Assembly (NCBI GenBank): GCA_029570205.1
Contig: JAKQSI010000018.1
Span: 1-58,640 of the forward strand
Direction: 5' to 3'
Length of the DNA: 58,640 nt
DNA from: Candidatus Omnitrophota bacterium
Lineage (GTDB): Bacteria; Hinthialibacterota; Hinthialibacteria; Hinthialibacterales; JAKPRU01
The translations under genes and the position numbers were made by a program. This document shows, in pieces, positions 16,953 to 25,988 of this stretch. The notes below the pieces were generated by a model. The model made no database searches and was not told the DNA's origin. It saw nothing but the letters and a program-made list of their open reading frames with translations. Positions within the stretch are counted from its first letter, which is position 1. Each line of letters begins with the position of its first letter.

Positions 16953-18398
16953 TTACGGAACTTCGGTGGAGGGAGACTCAATGACCGGAAGGAGATGCGG
17001 CAGGATCTCCGGTTCGATCACACGCATCGCACGCCATTTTCCTCCAAGAAATCTCACCAGGAAACAGAAACTCAAGGCAATAATGAATAACGTGGCAAAT
17101 GCCCAGGCTGCATATAAACCAAAATGATAGAAACCACAGAACACGAGGATGGGAACCACCATCAGGAGCCAACCCAATCCCACGGTCAGATAAAGAACAA
17201 ACCGCGTGTCGCCCGCTCCTTTCAAAGCGCCGGAGAAGATGACATTCAGACTGTCGAACAGACTGTAAAGAGCCACAAACTGAAGGATCACCACTCCCAT
17301 CGGACGAATCAATGCGAATTGTTGGGGGTCCGCCTTCCAGGCAAAGGGTTCCAGAAACAGATCCGGTAACAGTAGATAAGCAATGACAAACAACCCGATA
17401 TAAGATGTGCTGAGGTGTACACCGGTCCAGGTGGCTCTGGCGGCCAAATCGGGCCGATTTTTCCCCAAGTACTGCCCTACCAGAGTTGAGACGGTGATTC
17501 CACATCCCAGCACCGGAATGAAGGCCAGCGAATTGATATTGAATGCAATGCTCGTGATGGTCAGCTCCAAAGTGCCGATTCGCCCGATCAAAAGCACGAA
17601 CAGCGCCCAGGACAGAACGTCTAATCCCAGTTGAACCCCACTCGGCAGACCGTAATACATGAACCGCCTGAACAACGCCGGATCGAGTCTCCAACCCGAT
17701 AGGATGGCGTACTTCTCACGATGAACTTTTCGGCAGACCAGCAAAAGATAGAGAATTGCATTCACCACGGCGCTGATAAACGTCGCCCATCCGGCCCCCG
17801 CGATTCCCATCCGGGGACATCCCCATTTCCCGAAAATCATGATCCAGTCGAAAAACATATTCACCAGCGTGCAGACGAGGTTGACCCACAGAATGGTCAT
17901 GGTTTCTCCCCGACCCGTGAAAAAACAGGACCATACCGTATTCGCCGTATAGAACACCAGGCAATAGCACAAAATGCGGAAATATGGAGTTTCCAGGGCA
18001 ACCACTTCCGGGGAGTGTCCCACCCACCGGAAGAACGGTTCCGCGACGATAACCAGAGGAATCACGAGGAGGCCGGAAAGAATACTGAAATAGATACCCT
18101 GCCAGAGCATCGGTCCGACCCGTTCGGGATGGCCCGCGCCAACGTATTGCGCAACAAAGGTGTTGACATATCCCGCCGTACCGCATACAAATCCGCCGAC
18201 CACCCAGTAGACGTTCCCGGAGGCCAGTGCGGCCGCAACGGATTCCGCCGAATACCAGGTCAGAAACACCCGATCAACGAAATGCTGGATGGTAGCGGCC
18301 CCGCTGCTCAGGATCAGGGGAAAGGCAATCCGCAGAAAATCGCGGTATCCAGCTTGGCTTTCCCAACGTTCCCGCCAAGAAAACATGGTTCGCTCCAA
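16953..18398 (-). CDS. MATE-family multidrug/Na+ antiporter
   Basis: A 481-residue inner-membrane protein with about 12 hydrophobic segments in two homologous halves. Typical features are the N-terminal FPLILSSGAATIQHFVDRVFLT, the end of the first half near GIAGAGWATF, and LVGQYLGKNRPDLAAR plus GALKGAGDTRF in the second half. MATE proteins export cationic drugs or metabolites using a Na+ or H+ gradient; the substrate cannot be inferred. It stands alone between the trmO terminator and the flagellin locus. Confidence 0.9.
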   Translation of the reverse strand: MERTMFSWRERWESQAGYRDFLRIAFPLILSSGAATIQHFVDRVFLTWYSAESVAAALASGNVYWVVGGFVCGTAGYVNTFVAQYVGAGHPERVGPMLWQGIYFSILSGLLVIPLVIVAEPFFRWVGHSPEVVALETPYFRILCYCLVFYTANTVWSCFFTGRGETMTILWVNLVCTLVNMFFDWIMIFGKWGCPRMGIAGAGWATFISAVVNAILYLLLVCRKVHREKYAILSGWRLDPALFRRFMYYGLPSGVQLGLDVLSWALFVLLIGRIGTLELTITSIAFNINSLAFIPVLGCGITVSTLVGQYLGKNRPDLAARATWTGVHLSTSYIGLFVIAYLLLPDLFLEPFAWKADPQQFALIRPMGVVILQFVALYSLFDSLNVIFSGALKGAGDTRFVLYLTVGLGWLLMVVPILVFCGFYHFGLYAAWAFATLFIIALSFCFLVRFLGGKWRAMRVIEPEILPHLLPVIESPSTEVP

Positions 18399-18562
18399 TC
18401 GTGATTCATCGTCCGGGGGGTCGAGAAGACGGAATCATTTCGGGTGGGTTTCTCAAAATCGACAAGTTAAACAGGCTATCGCCGCGTGGGGGAGTTTTCA
18501 ATGCAACAAGCTTTCCCGGAGATGAATGTCCGGGCTATTGTCATGCTGCCCGAAGGGCGCGC

Positions 18563-18591
18563 GAAAATAGCCCGGCATTTCAATGCCGGGC
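18563..18591 (-). terminator. Rho-independent terminator of the gat-trmO cluster
   Basis: On the minus strand a perfect 9-bp stem (GCCCGGCAT-TGAA-ATGCCGGGC, 18591-18570) is followed directly by TATTTTC. It starts a few bases past the trmO stop codon. Confidence 0.8.
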
Positions 18592-18595
18592 AAAT

Positions 18596-19102
18596 CTATG
18601 TATCCCAATCCTCTTCAAACCGTCGATCCGCTTTTTCCCGCTCCACGGCGAGCCGGTCAATCCAACCGGCGGCAGCAGAAGGAAACGATTCGAACAAAGG
18701 CACATAGGGTTTGATATCCAGAAGGGGTGTTCCATCCAGGATATCCAAGCTCGCCACGCGAAGAATACCCCGCGGCACATCCACCGAAAAAAGTCTCACC
18801 GGAGACAACCCGATGGGGTTCGGCCTGCACGGTGCACGGGTGGCGAAAAGCCCTCTCGGAACTGTATCCCGGTACGGAACGACCTTCGGTTGATAGGCTT
18901 TTGCCCGGTCGAACCAGTAAACCAGCCAGATCCGTTCGAATCCATCCAAATCCGCAAGAGAAGCCCGGTACGGTTCGTAGACCTCAACTGTTCCTTCGGC
19001 CTTCTCGGCATACACCGGTTGAATGGGGGTTCCTTTCTGAACCTTGAAAGGGGTATGGATCACCCCGATGGGTTTCAGTTCAAAGGTGGCAGGATCGGAC
19101 AT
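18596..19102 (-). CDS. trmO: tRNA (t6A37) N6-methyltransferase TrmO
   Basis: A 168-residue beta-barrel enzyme of the TsaA/YaeB family that methylates t6A at position 37 of ANN-decoding tRNAs using S-adenosylmethionine. The family signature ATRAPCRPNPIGLSPVRL is at about 87-104, followed by DILDGTPLLDIKPYVP. It is shorter than E. coli TrmO (235 aa) because it lacks the C-terminal extension, as in many bacteria. It is the last gene of the gat cluster, 20 bases after gatA, ahead of a terminator. Confidence 0.9.
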   Translation of the reverse strand: MSDPATFELKPIGVIHTPFKVQKGTPIQPVYAEKAEGTVEVYEPYRASLADLDGFERIWLVYWFDRAKAYQPKVVPYRDTVPRGLFATRAPCRPNPIGLSPVRLFSVDVPRGILRVASLDILDGTPLLDIKPYVPLFESFPSAAAGWIDRLAVEREKADRRFEEDWDT

Positions 19103-19122
19103 GACTCAAAGGCTCGAAATGC

Positions 19123-20586
19123 TCATTCCGCCAAATCCCACAGCCTGGGGATATCGACTTCCTGTTCGATCATACTGCCGAGCCGGAACAGGACTGTCTC
19201 ATTGAACGGCTGGGCCATGAGTTGGACACTGACCGGAAGCCCTTCGTGGAAATCCACCGGGAACGCAAGCCCCGGAATACCCACGACGTTGGCGATGGTG
19301 GAATAGACATCCGTGAGATACATCGCCAGGGGATCATCGGTCTTTTCGCCGAGTTTGAATGCCTTGCAGGGCGCAACGGGGGCAAGAATGGCATCGCAGG
19401 ACTGAAACGCCTGCGCAAATTCATTGCTGACCAGTCTCCGCGCTTTTGTGGCCTTCAGATACCAGTCATCATAAAACCCGGCGGAAAGTGCGTAGGTCCC
19501 GATCATAATCCTTTCCCGAACGACCTTGCCGAATCCTTCCGCCCGGCAGCGGGTGAAGAGAGAAATCAGGTCATCGGCATCCGTTTTATGTCCATACAGA
19601 ATGCTGTCGTAACGCGCCAGGTTGGAGGAGGCTTCACTCATCGTAATAACATAATAGATGGGGACAGCATAAGAAGCGGTCGGCACGCTGACCGTGGAGA
19701 TCTCCACACCGGCATTCTGCAGAATATCCACCGTTTTATTGATTCCGCCTTTGATTTCCGGCGGCAGATCCTCGGAAACATATTCCTTGAGAATGGCCAC
19801 TCGCAACCTTTTGACATCCTGTCCGCAGGCTTCCGACCATTTTTCCACGGGTCTATCGGCGGAGGTGGAGTCGAACAGGTCCCGGCCCGCGATGATCTCG
19901 AGCAGCAGGGCTGTTTCGACGACGCTACGGGCCATGGGGCCGATCTGATCGAACGAACTGGCATAGGAGATGTTGCCATAGCGTGAAACGCGGCCGTAAG
20001 TCGGTTTCAGGCCGATACAGCCGCAGAACGCCGCCGGTTGACGGATCGAACCGCCGGTATCTTCGGCCAGAGCCAGGGCACATTCTCCCGCAACGAGGCT
20101 GGCCGCAGAGCCGCCGCTCGAACCGCCGGGCACGGCCCTGTGGTCCCAGGGATTCAGGCAAGGCCCGAAATGGGAGGTTTCTGTCGAGGAACCCATGGCA
20201 AACTCATCTACATTCGCCTTGCCGATAATGATTCCATCCGCTTCTTTGATCCTTCGAACGGCGGTCGCATCGTAAGGTGGAATGTATTCGGCAAGCATTT
20301 TCGACCCGCAGGTCGTGCGAACACCCTCGGTTGAGATGATGTCTTTAATGGAGATCGGCACACCGGCCAGAGGACCGACCGCCTCACCCCTGGCGAGACG
20401 TTTGTCCTGATCGTCGGCCTGCGCGATGGCCTCCGCATGGCAGATCGTGATCAACGCATTGATCAGCGGCTCGACCTCGCGGATTCGGTCCAGGTGACTC
20501 TCCACCACTTCTCTGCAAGAAACCTCCCGGTTCATCACCATTGCGTGAAGTTTCTCTGCGCCATATTTCCAAAGCAGTTCGGCCAT
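19123..20586 (-). CDS. gatA: Glutamyl-tRNA(Gln) amidotransferase subunit A
   Basis: The glutaminase subunit of GatCAB, which supplies ammonia to convert Glu-tRNA(Gln), and often Asp-tRNA(Asn), to the amidated form. The 487-residue protein carries the amidase-signature catalytic triad: K81 (SIKDI), S156 (PGGSSGGSAA) and S180 (DTGGSIRQPA). Length is normal. It starts 9 bases after gatC. The tRNA-Gln gene at 54,950 would be a substrate. Confidence 0.96.
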   Translation of the reverse strand: MAELLWKYGAEKLHAMVMNREVSCREVVESHLDRIREVEPLINALITICHAEAIAQADDQDKRLARGEAVGPLAGVPISIKDIISTEGVRTTCGSKMLAEYIPPYDATAVRRIKEADGIIIGKANVDEFAMGSSTETSHFGPCLNPWDHRAVPGGSSGGSAASLVAGECALALAEDTGGSIRQPAAFCGCIGLKPTYGRVSRYGNISYASSFDQIGPMARSVVETALLLEIIAGRDLFDSTSADRPVEKWSEACGQDVKRLRVAILKEYVSEDLPPEIKGGINKTVDILQNAGVEISTVSVPTASYAVPIYYVITMSEASSNLARYDSILYGHKTDADDLISLFTRCRAEGFGKVVRERIMIGTYALSAGFYDDWYLKATKARRLVSNEFAQAFQSCDAILAPVAPCKAFKLGEKTDDPLAMYLTDVYSTIANVVGIPGLAFPVDFHEGLPVSVQLMAQPFNETVLFRLGSMIEQEVDIPRLWDLAE

Positions 20587-20595
20587 TCGTTGCTC

Positions 20596-20913
20596 CTACT
20601 CCACGACCCTGGGGACAATCACTCGCCGCTCGCTATCGACTTCAAGCGCATTCTGCAGCAATTCGTCCGGTTCCGCCGGACATCGAACGCCCTCTTGAAG
20701 AAACACATTCGACAGTTCCAAAGGATGCGCCATCGGCTCTACACCGTCCGTCGGGAGTTCGTCAATCTGTTTAAAATGGTTCAGCAGGGCCAGAAAGTCC
20801 GAACGCAGCTCTTCCAGGCTCTCATCGGGGACCTCCAGGCGGGAAAGGAATGCAATATCCCGCAGCTGCTGCAAAGAGATTTCTATTCTTTCAGAAGACC
20901 GTGTTTCGGGCAT
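20596..20913 (-). CDS. gatC: Glutamyl-tRNA(Gln) amidotransferase subunit C
   Basis: A 105-residue linker subunit that wraps around GatA and GatB. It shows the family pattern of an N-terminal helix with LRDIAFLSRLEVPDE, a middle helix (LNHFKQIDELPTDGVEPMAHPL) and the C-terminal LLQNA segment. It lies directly before gatA, in the usual gatC-gatA order, but is separated from gatB by a toxin/antitoxin pair. Confidence 0.93.
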   Translation of the reverse strand: MPETRSSERIEISLQQLRDIAFLSRLEVPDESLEELRSDFLALLNHFKQIDELPTDGVEPMAHPLELSNVFLQEGVRCPAEPDELLQNALEVDSERRVIVPRVVE

Positions 20914-21007
20914 ATTGGTTTACCTCAGTGAATCGTAGATCTCGTGATTCCGACAAACACCGAAATGCAGGCCAAAGCGCACAGGCGAGAAACACATGCC
21001 AACCATC

Positions 21008-21454
21008 TCAAGACTTCATTGGACTCTGCCGGATCGGTGCGCCGTCATTTGGTGCGCCGTCATTCCGCTTATCGTTTCTGCTTTTCCGGTCGGTTCGGGA
21101 CCCGCTTGTCGTTTTGTTCTTCAGGGAATCCATTGCCGTTCCGGTGATCAAATGCGGATTGCACCGAATCACCTGCAATAGACGCCGGGCAGGAGGCGAC
21201 GGACTCCGTCTACCGGATTCCCAGCTGCGCACGGTCTCCGAAGAAACATTCAAAGTCATCGCAAAATGTGGCTGAGACATATTGAGCTGTTTTCGGATTC
21301 TCATGACCTCATCCGGTCCCACTTCAGGGGCCGGTTGGGACAACACAACCGTAACGGTTTTCAATTTCAACTCGCCTTTGGCAAACCGAATCCCCTCGTT
21401 CAGCCCCTGCTCCAGACGAGCAGAGAGGGATTCCTGTCGTTTCGTACCGGTCAT
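21008..21454 (-). CDS. HigA-like helix-turn-helix antitoxin
   Basis: A 148-residue XRE-type DNA-binding protein. The helix-turn-helix covers about 45-95 (VMRIRKQLNMSQPHFAM, VSSETVRSWESGRRSP). After about residue 110 the sequence becomes low-complexity and basic with two NDGAP repeats, encoded by a 14-bp direct repeat in the DNA, so the C-terminus may be a recent extension. Its start overlaps the toxin stop by 4 bases, in toxin-first order as in higBA. It probably neutralises the toxin and represses the pair's promoter. Confidence 0.78.
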   Translation of the reverse strand: MTGTKRQESLSARLEQGLNEGIRFAKGELKLKTVTVVLSQPAPEVGPDEVMRIRKQLNMSQPHFAMTLNVSSETVRSWESGRRSPSPPARRLLQVIRCNPHLITGTAMDSLKNKTTSGSRTDRKSRNDKRNDGAPNDGAPIRQSPMKS

Positions 21455-21816
21455 GATGAATCGTCCTCTTTCACAGTCTGTTTTGCCAGATTCTTGAACT
21501 CCGTAGTTAATCTCTTAAGGACTTTCTTCTCCGCTGCTTTCAGATCATCCTTCTCTTCTTTCCCATAGATATCCAAAAGAAGAGTCCACTTGGCCTCTGG
21601 AACATCCAGGTAAATAATCCTGGCCCCGCCTTTTTTCCCCTTCTGTTTCCGGGGATTAGGAAGTCGGACTTTGCGTAAGCCGCCACAGCCACGCATGACC
21701 GTCCCCCGGCGGGGTCCCCTCATCAATTCTCGCTGGAATTCCGCATAGTCCTCATCACTCAGGAAATTCGCGACAGCCTGCGTAAATCCACGCGTCTCGA
21801 TGAAGACCCTCTTCAT
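21451..21816 (-). CDS. HigB/RelE-family toxin
   Basis: A 121-residue basic protein beginning MKRVFIETRGFTQAVANFLSD. The segments RGPRRGTVMRGCGGLRKVR and ARIIYLDVPEAKWTLLLDIY match the HigB-2/Gp49-like branch of the RelE superfamily, ribosome-dependent mRNA interferases. About 25 codons at the C-terminus form a charged helix. It is paired with the overlapping antitoxin downstream. The pair sits between gatB and gatC in the same direction, so it may be co-transcribed with an essential tRNA-amidation operon. Confidence 0.78.
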   Translation of the reverse strand: MKRVFIETRGFTQAVANFLSDEDYAEFQRELMRGPRRGTVMRGCGGLRKVRLPNPRKQKGKKGGARIIYLDVPEAKWTLLLDIYGKEEKDDLKAAEKKVLKRLTTEFKNLAKQTVKEDDSS

Positions 21817-21895
21817 TCCATATTAATCTCAGCATACCACCCACCGGTCCGATATTTCGCAGGCGGTTATTCCGGTGGACGCCCGAATCCAGGTC

Positions 21896-23347
21896 CTATC
21901 CTCCCAATTCTTCCTCCAGCAATTCTTTCACCTTCTGGGCTTGGGCACGACCTTTCGAGAGGCGCATCACCTGGCCGACAAAGAACTGAATCAGGTTGGT
22001 TCTTCCGCTGCGATACGATTCCACTTTGTCGGGATTTTCCGTAATCACATCTCGAATCCACTGCACCAGCTGGGCATCGTCGCTAACCGCTTCGCCCTGC
22101 CTCGCGAGGAGATCTCTCAAAGAGCCTTTTCCCGACAGACTTTCGCGCAAACACGTTTTCGCGGCAGCGGCCGTGATTTTCTTTTCTTCGACTTTGCGGA
22201 CAAGGTCCGCCAATTCTTGCGCCGAAACCGGAAAGGCCGCAATTTCAAGCCCCGTTTCATTGAGATACCCCAGGACCGTATTTTGCAGCCAATTTGCCAC
22301 CGGAACCGCCATCTCTTTTCCGCCGGCTCGCACTGCGTCCCGGGAATAGTCGGCCAGCGCTCGTGAGGCGGTCAACACATCGGCAGCGTAAGGTGTCAAA
22401 CCATGCTCTTCGATCATGAGTTTCATCACCGTGTCCCGCAACGGCGGCATGGTCTGTTTGACTTCATTCAGCCGTTCATCCGAAATTACAATGGGCGGCA
22501 GGTCCGGTTCGGGGAAATACCGGTAATCCGATGAGGATTCTTTGCTGCGCATGGGACGGGTCTCTTTGAGGTTCTCATCAAACAGCACGGTTTCCTGCCG
22601 GAGCGGAGTCCCCGACGCCAGGATACGTTTCTGCCGACGGATTTCGGCCTCCAGGGCTTGCTCTACCGAGCGGAATGATCCCAGATTCTTGATCTCCACC
22701 CGCGTGCCGTATTCCTCCTGACCGAACGGCCGCAGAGATACGGAGGCTTCGTAGCGGATGCTGCCTTCCTCCATGCGACAATCAGAAACCGCCAGGAAAT
22801 CGAGCAGGTCCCGCATCCGGTGCATATAACTGGAAACCTCGGCAATAGAACGCATATCGGGGTGAGAGACAATTTCCAGCAGCGGCACACCGCAACGGTT
22901 GTAGTTCACCGTGCTGGTTCCTTTGCGGACATACGCTTCGGTGTGAGCAAGGGTTCCCGTGTCCTCTTCCATGTGAACATCCGAGATACGGACCCGCTTT
23001 TCGCCGCCGTCTTCGGTTTCAATGGGAATGAATCCCTCCACGCCGATCTGCCGGTATTTCTGGCTGATTTGATAACCTTTCGGAAGATCGGGATAAAAGT
23101 AGTGCTTGCGGTCGAAATGGCAGCGTTGATTGATCTTCGTGTGCAGCGCAAGGCAAACCCGCAGGGCAAATTCCAGCATTTCCGGGTTGAGTACCGGCAA
23201 TGCTCCAGGCACCCCCAGGCAGGTTGGGCAAATGTTTGTGTTCGGCGGTACTTTGAAATTATTCGGGCAGCCGCAGAAGGCTTTCCGGCGCGTACACAAC
23301 TCCGTATGGATTTCCAGCCCGACAACAATTTCGTATTCGGAACTCAT
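21896..23347 (-). CDS. gatB: Aspartyl/glutamyl-tRNA amidotransferase subunit B
   Basis: A 483-residue kinase-type subunit that binds the tRNA and activates the glutamyl gamma-carboxyl with ATP. The start MSSEYEIVVGLEIHTEL at 23347 has an AGGA box; the open frame runs 63 codons further upstream but that part is unlike GatB. The fold shows FCGCPNNF and NICPTCLGVPGALPVLN, HFDRKHYFYPDLPKGYQIS, and the C-terminal YqeY-like tail ending VKELLEEELGG. It is first of the gatB, HigB/A-like, gatC, gatA, trmO run. Confidence 0.96.
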   Translation of the reverse strand: MSSEYEIVVGLEIHTELCTRRKAFCGCPNNFKVPPNTNICPTCLGVPGALPVLNPEMLEFALRVCLALHTKINQRCHFDRKHYFYPDLPKGYQISQKYRQIGVEGFIPIETEDGGEKRVRISDVHMEEDTGTLAHTEAYVRKGTSTVNYNRCGVPLLEIVSHPDMRSIAEVSSYMHRMRDLLDFLAVSDCRMEEGSIRYEASVSLRPFGQEEYGTRVEIKNLGSFRSVEQALEAEIRRQKRILASGTPLRQETVLFDENLKETRPMRSKESSSDYRYFPEPDLPPIVISDERLNEVKQTMPPLRDTVMKLMIEEHGLTPYAADVLTASRALADYSRDAVRAGGKEMAVPVANWLQNTVLGYLNETGLEIAAFPVSAQELADLVRKVEEKKITAAAAKTCLRESLSGKGSLRDLLARQGEAVSDDAQLVQWIRDVITENPDKVESYRSGRTNLIQFFVGQVMRLSKGRAQAQKVKELLEEELGG

Positions 23348-23579
23348 AAGATTTTCCTGCGTCTGACAAACGGTCCATCGAGGATCCATTCCGGGCAATC
23401 CCCATCCGGCGATGGTAGTCATGCCCAATGTGAAAAGCAAGAAAAGGGTTCCTTGTGCAGGAATGGACCCCCGGCCCGATCCTCCCCGTAAACTGGGACG
23501 GAGAAAAAACAGGCAAAGTGGGATAGCCCAAGGCAACCGCCCAGGCTATCCTGGATCAACCTATGCCGGAGGATGAGAC

Positions 23580-24035
23580 TTGCCGATGATCCACGATGTC
23601 AGAAAAATCCCGCTGGTTCGTAATGCCGATGATCGCGGCTACCTGGTGGAGATCCTTCGCCGCGATGATCCCCACTATGTCGGGTTCGGACAGATCTATG
23701 TGAGCTATCTCCGAAAAGGCGTGATTAAGGCTTGGCATAAACACCAGAAACAAACCGATCACTTCTATGTCGTATCCGGCACATCCAAGATCGGCCTGTA
23801 TGACGACCGCGAGGGCAGTCCGACCAAAGGAATCGCGATGCAGGTGATATTGGGAGAGGCCGGGGAAAACGTATTGCTCTGCATTCCGCCGGGGGTTTGG
23901 CACGGCCAGATGTCGCTTTCGGAAGTAACGTACCTGGTCAACATCCCATCGGAACCATACGACCGAAATCATCCCGATGAAATCCGGGCCGGTGTGAGTG
24001 AGTTTCCCGATGTCTGGACCATCAAAAACCGTTAA
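23580..24035 (+). CDS. RmlC-like cupin (dTDP-4-dehydrorhamnose 3,5-epimerase family)
   Basis: A 151-residue single cupin domain. Motifs are RNADDRGYLVEILRRDD at the N-terminus, GVIKAWHKHQKQTDHFYVV and GVWHGQMSL, with histidines placed as in RmlC-type sugar epimerases. It is shorter than RmlC (about 180), so it may be an isomerase or epimerase for another nucleotide sugar. A TTG at 23580 is the best start, 7 bases behind GGAGG; an in-frame ATG at 23586 is the alternative. It is divergent from gatB and not linked to other sugar-nucleotide genes here. Confidence 0.75.
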   Translation: MPMIHDVRKIPLVRNADDRGYLVEILRRDDPHYVGFGQIYVSYLRKGVIKAWHKHQKQTDHFYVVSGTSKIGLYDDREGSPTKGIAMQVILGEAGENVLLCIPPGVWHGQMSLSEVTYLVNIPSEPYDRNHPDEIRAGVSEFPDVWTIKNR

Positions 24036-24149
24036 AACCTCCCTTCGCCGGTGCGTTCCATGCCGCGCGGGATGGACAGCCGTAGAACGCATGGTTATAC
24101 TTTGATACGGCGATAATGGTTATGCGATAGAGGCTGTCGCAGGAACGTC

Positions 24150-24527
24150 ATGAATGAAGAAGATTTCTTGCAGTGGCTCTCCAAACAGGAGCAGCGATAT
24201 CACCCTAACGCCTACCACTTTGTGCTGGAGGCGCTGAAATACACCCAGCGAAAGCTTGACCGTCCACGTCACGTGAGCGGCCGCGAGCTGCTCGAGGGAA
24301 TCAGCGAGCTCGCCCGGAAAGATTTCGGGCCGTTCGCTTTGACCGTGCTTACCGAATGGGGTGTCACGAACACCCGGGATTTCGGCACGATTGTCTTTCA
24401 GCTGGTTGAGACCGGTGAAATCAAAAAGACCGAGGAAGATCGGATCGAAGATTTCGAAGGGGTGTATGAATTCGCGCAGGAATTCGGCAATGTCCGGCTG
24501 GGCGATCCCATTGAAACGGAAGTATGA
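24150..24527 (+). CDS. Minf_1886 family protein, function unknown
   Basis: A 125-residue soluble protein. The sequence (FVLEALKYTQRKL, HVSGRELLEGISELARKDFG, VLTEWGVTNTRDFGTIVF) matches my memory of the small conserved family named after Methylacidiphilum Minf_1886, common in the PVC group and relatives and lacking a known function. It converges with the SH3b-protein gene 16 bases away. Confidence 0.75.
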   Translation: MNEEDFLQWLSKQEQRYHPNAYHFVLEALKYTQRKLDRPRHVSGRELLEGISELARKDFGPFALTVLTEWGVTNTRDFGTIVFQLVETGEIKKTEEDRIEDFEGVYEFAQEFGNVRLGDPIETEV

Positions 24528-24543
24528 CCACTCCCCACTCCGC

Positions 24544-25749
24544 TTATGGAGTCGCAAAAACCACCGCACCCCGTTCGGGGCCGTTCTGGATGACCAGCGC
24601 ATAATCAATTGTTTCACTGCTGGGGCCGTCCAGCGAGTAATTCCACGTGTTTCCGTCTTTCCGTCCCCGCACGAGAAACAGGTGCGCTCCCTTGTAACGG
24701 GCGACAAGAGCGGGATCGAATCCGGACCGGGCCATCGATTCCTGATCCGGAAGGATTTCCATTCTCAGCAGGTCGCTGCCGGACCACAGGTCCGTAGTGA
24801 GCAGTGTGGAGGCATCCCGATGAAAGGCGATCACCTTGGTTAACCCGCGCACAACAAAGCGCTCATCGGCTGTGCCCAGCGTAAGCCGCTGCGCAGCTCC
24901 CATCGGCAAGGCGGAACGAGACAGGCTTACCGCACCCGCCGGCTTTTCAACCAGCGGCGGACAGATAGCCTCGAGCGAATCCACCTTTGTCAAATGCTCT
25001 TTGTTGCACCATCCCACCTTGGCATTCGACGACTGAACTCGCCACCAGTCGCCCTGTTCATCCAACAGCATCAAGATATCCCCCTGCCGAAGACGTTGCA
25101 CGGTCCGATAGGCCGTTCCCGGACCATCCCGCAGGTTCAGGCGATCCACCCGCACTATTACGGGAATATTCGCCATCGGCTCCAGGTAATCCTTATGAAG
25201 CCAGCCCTCAAGACCGTCTATTGTCCGGGCGTGAACCCAGTCGGCAACGGTCTCAATAGAGGTCAGTAATGTGCCGCGAATCAGGCTGTCCACAACATCG
25301 TAATCCAGGCCGGGACCATCGCGGAATCGGACCGCGCTTCCTTTGATCTGATAGGTCCTTCCGGACGGCAACACCACAGGCAATATCGGAAGATCTTCGA
25401 CAGTGGCCGAGGTGACATCACCGACCACGGCGGGCAAAGGAAGGGAAGGAGCATCCAGGGGCGATTCAAAGTCTATCGTGGATTGAAAAAAAGGAGGCAG
25501 AGACGGACTGACTGCCGGGGTGGGCGTTGGGGTCGGCTGGAGACCGGTGATCTCCGCAACCTGGGAAACCGGAATAGTCACCTCGACACCGCCCACATTG
25601 ATAACGATCTCCCGGTCATTCTGTTTGACAATACTGCCGGAGATCCTGTCGCCATCTTTCAGGTGGATGACCTCCGACCAGGCTCCCAGTGAGCCGAATA
25701 TCACTATCGCCATATTCAGTCGGCAAATCCATCGAATCATGAATTGCAC
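24544..25749 (-). CDS. Secreted protein with two SH3b domains
   Basis: A 401-residue protein with an N-terminal signal peptide (about 1-25, ending GAWS). A short domain (VIHLKDGDRISGSIVKQND) resembles those that follow signal peptides in PVC-type proteins, and a PTPTPTP linker comes after it. Two bacterial SH3 repeats follow (VRFRDGPGLDYDVVDSLIRG and LNLRDGPGTAYRTVQRLRQG), then an uncharacterised C-terminal domain of about 140 residues. SH3b domains usually bind peptidoglycan or metal-bearing ligands, so an envelope role is likely. No catalytic residues are recognised. Confidence 0.75.
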   Translation of the reverse strand: MQFMIRWICRLNMAIVIFGSLGAWSEVIHLKDGDRISGSIVKQNDREIVINVGGVEVTIPVSQVAEITGLQPTPTPTPAVSPSLPPFFQSTIDFESPLDAPSLPLPAVVGDVTSATVEDLPILPVVLPSGRTYQIKGSAVRFRDGPGLDYDVVDSLIRGTLLTSIETVADWVHARTIDGLEGWLHKDYLEPMANIPVIVRVDRLNLRDGPGTAYRTVQRLRQGDILMLLDEQGDWWRVQSSNAKVGWCNKEHLTKVDSLEAICPPLVEKPAGAVSLSRSALPMGAAQRLTLGTADERFVVRGLTKVIAFHRDASTLLTTDLWSGSDLLRMEILPDQESMARSGFDPALVARYKGAHLFLVRGRKDGNTWNYSLDGPSSETIDYALVIQNGPERGAVVFATP

Positions 25750-25988
25750 CTCCCGTGCTCTGCACAGGATCTCAAAATTGCTGCCTCATCTCCCTTCATG
25801 CTACCACAGAGAAACGAAATCGCGATGGTTCCATGATATCGGAATTTCAACCGTCGGCGGCAATGTCACGGGATACAAGTGATTCGCGGCTCGGCGACAC
25901 CTGTCGATCTTTCAGGGGAGTCGATGGTTCGGCGAATATCGGCAATAGGATTAAGTCCGTACAAAGAACAGGAAAGACCCGAAGCATC

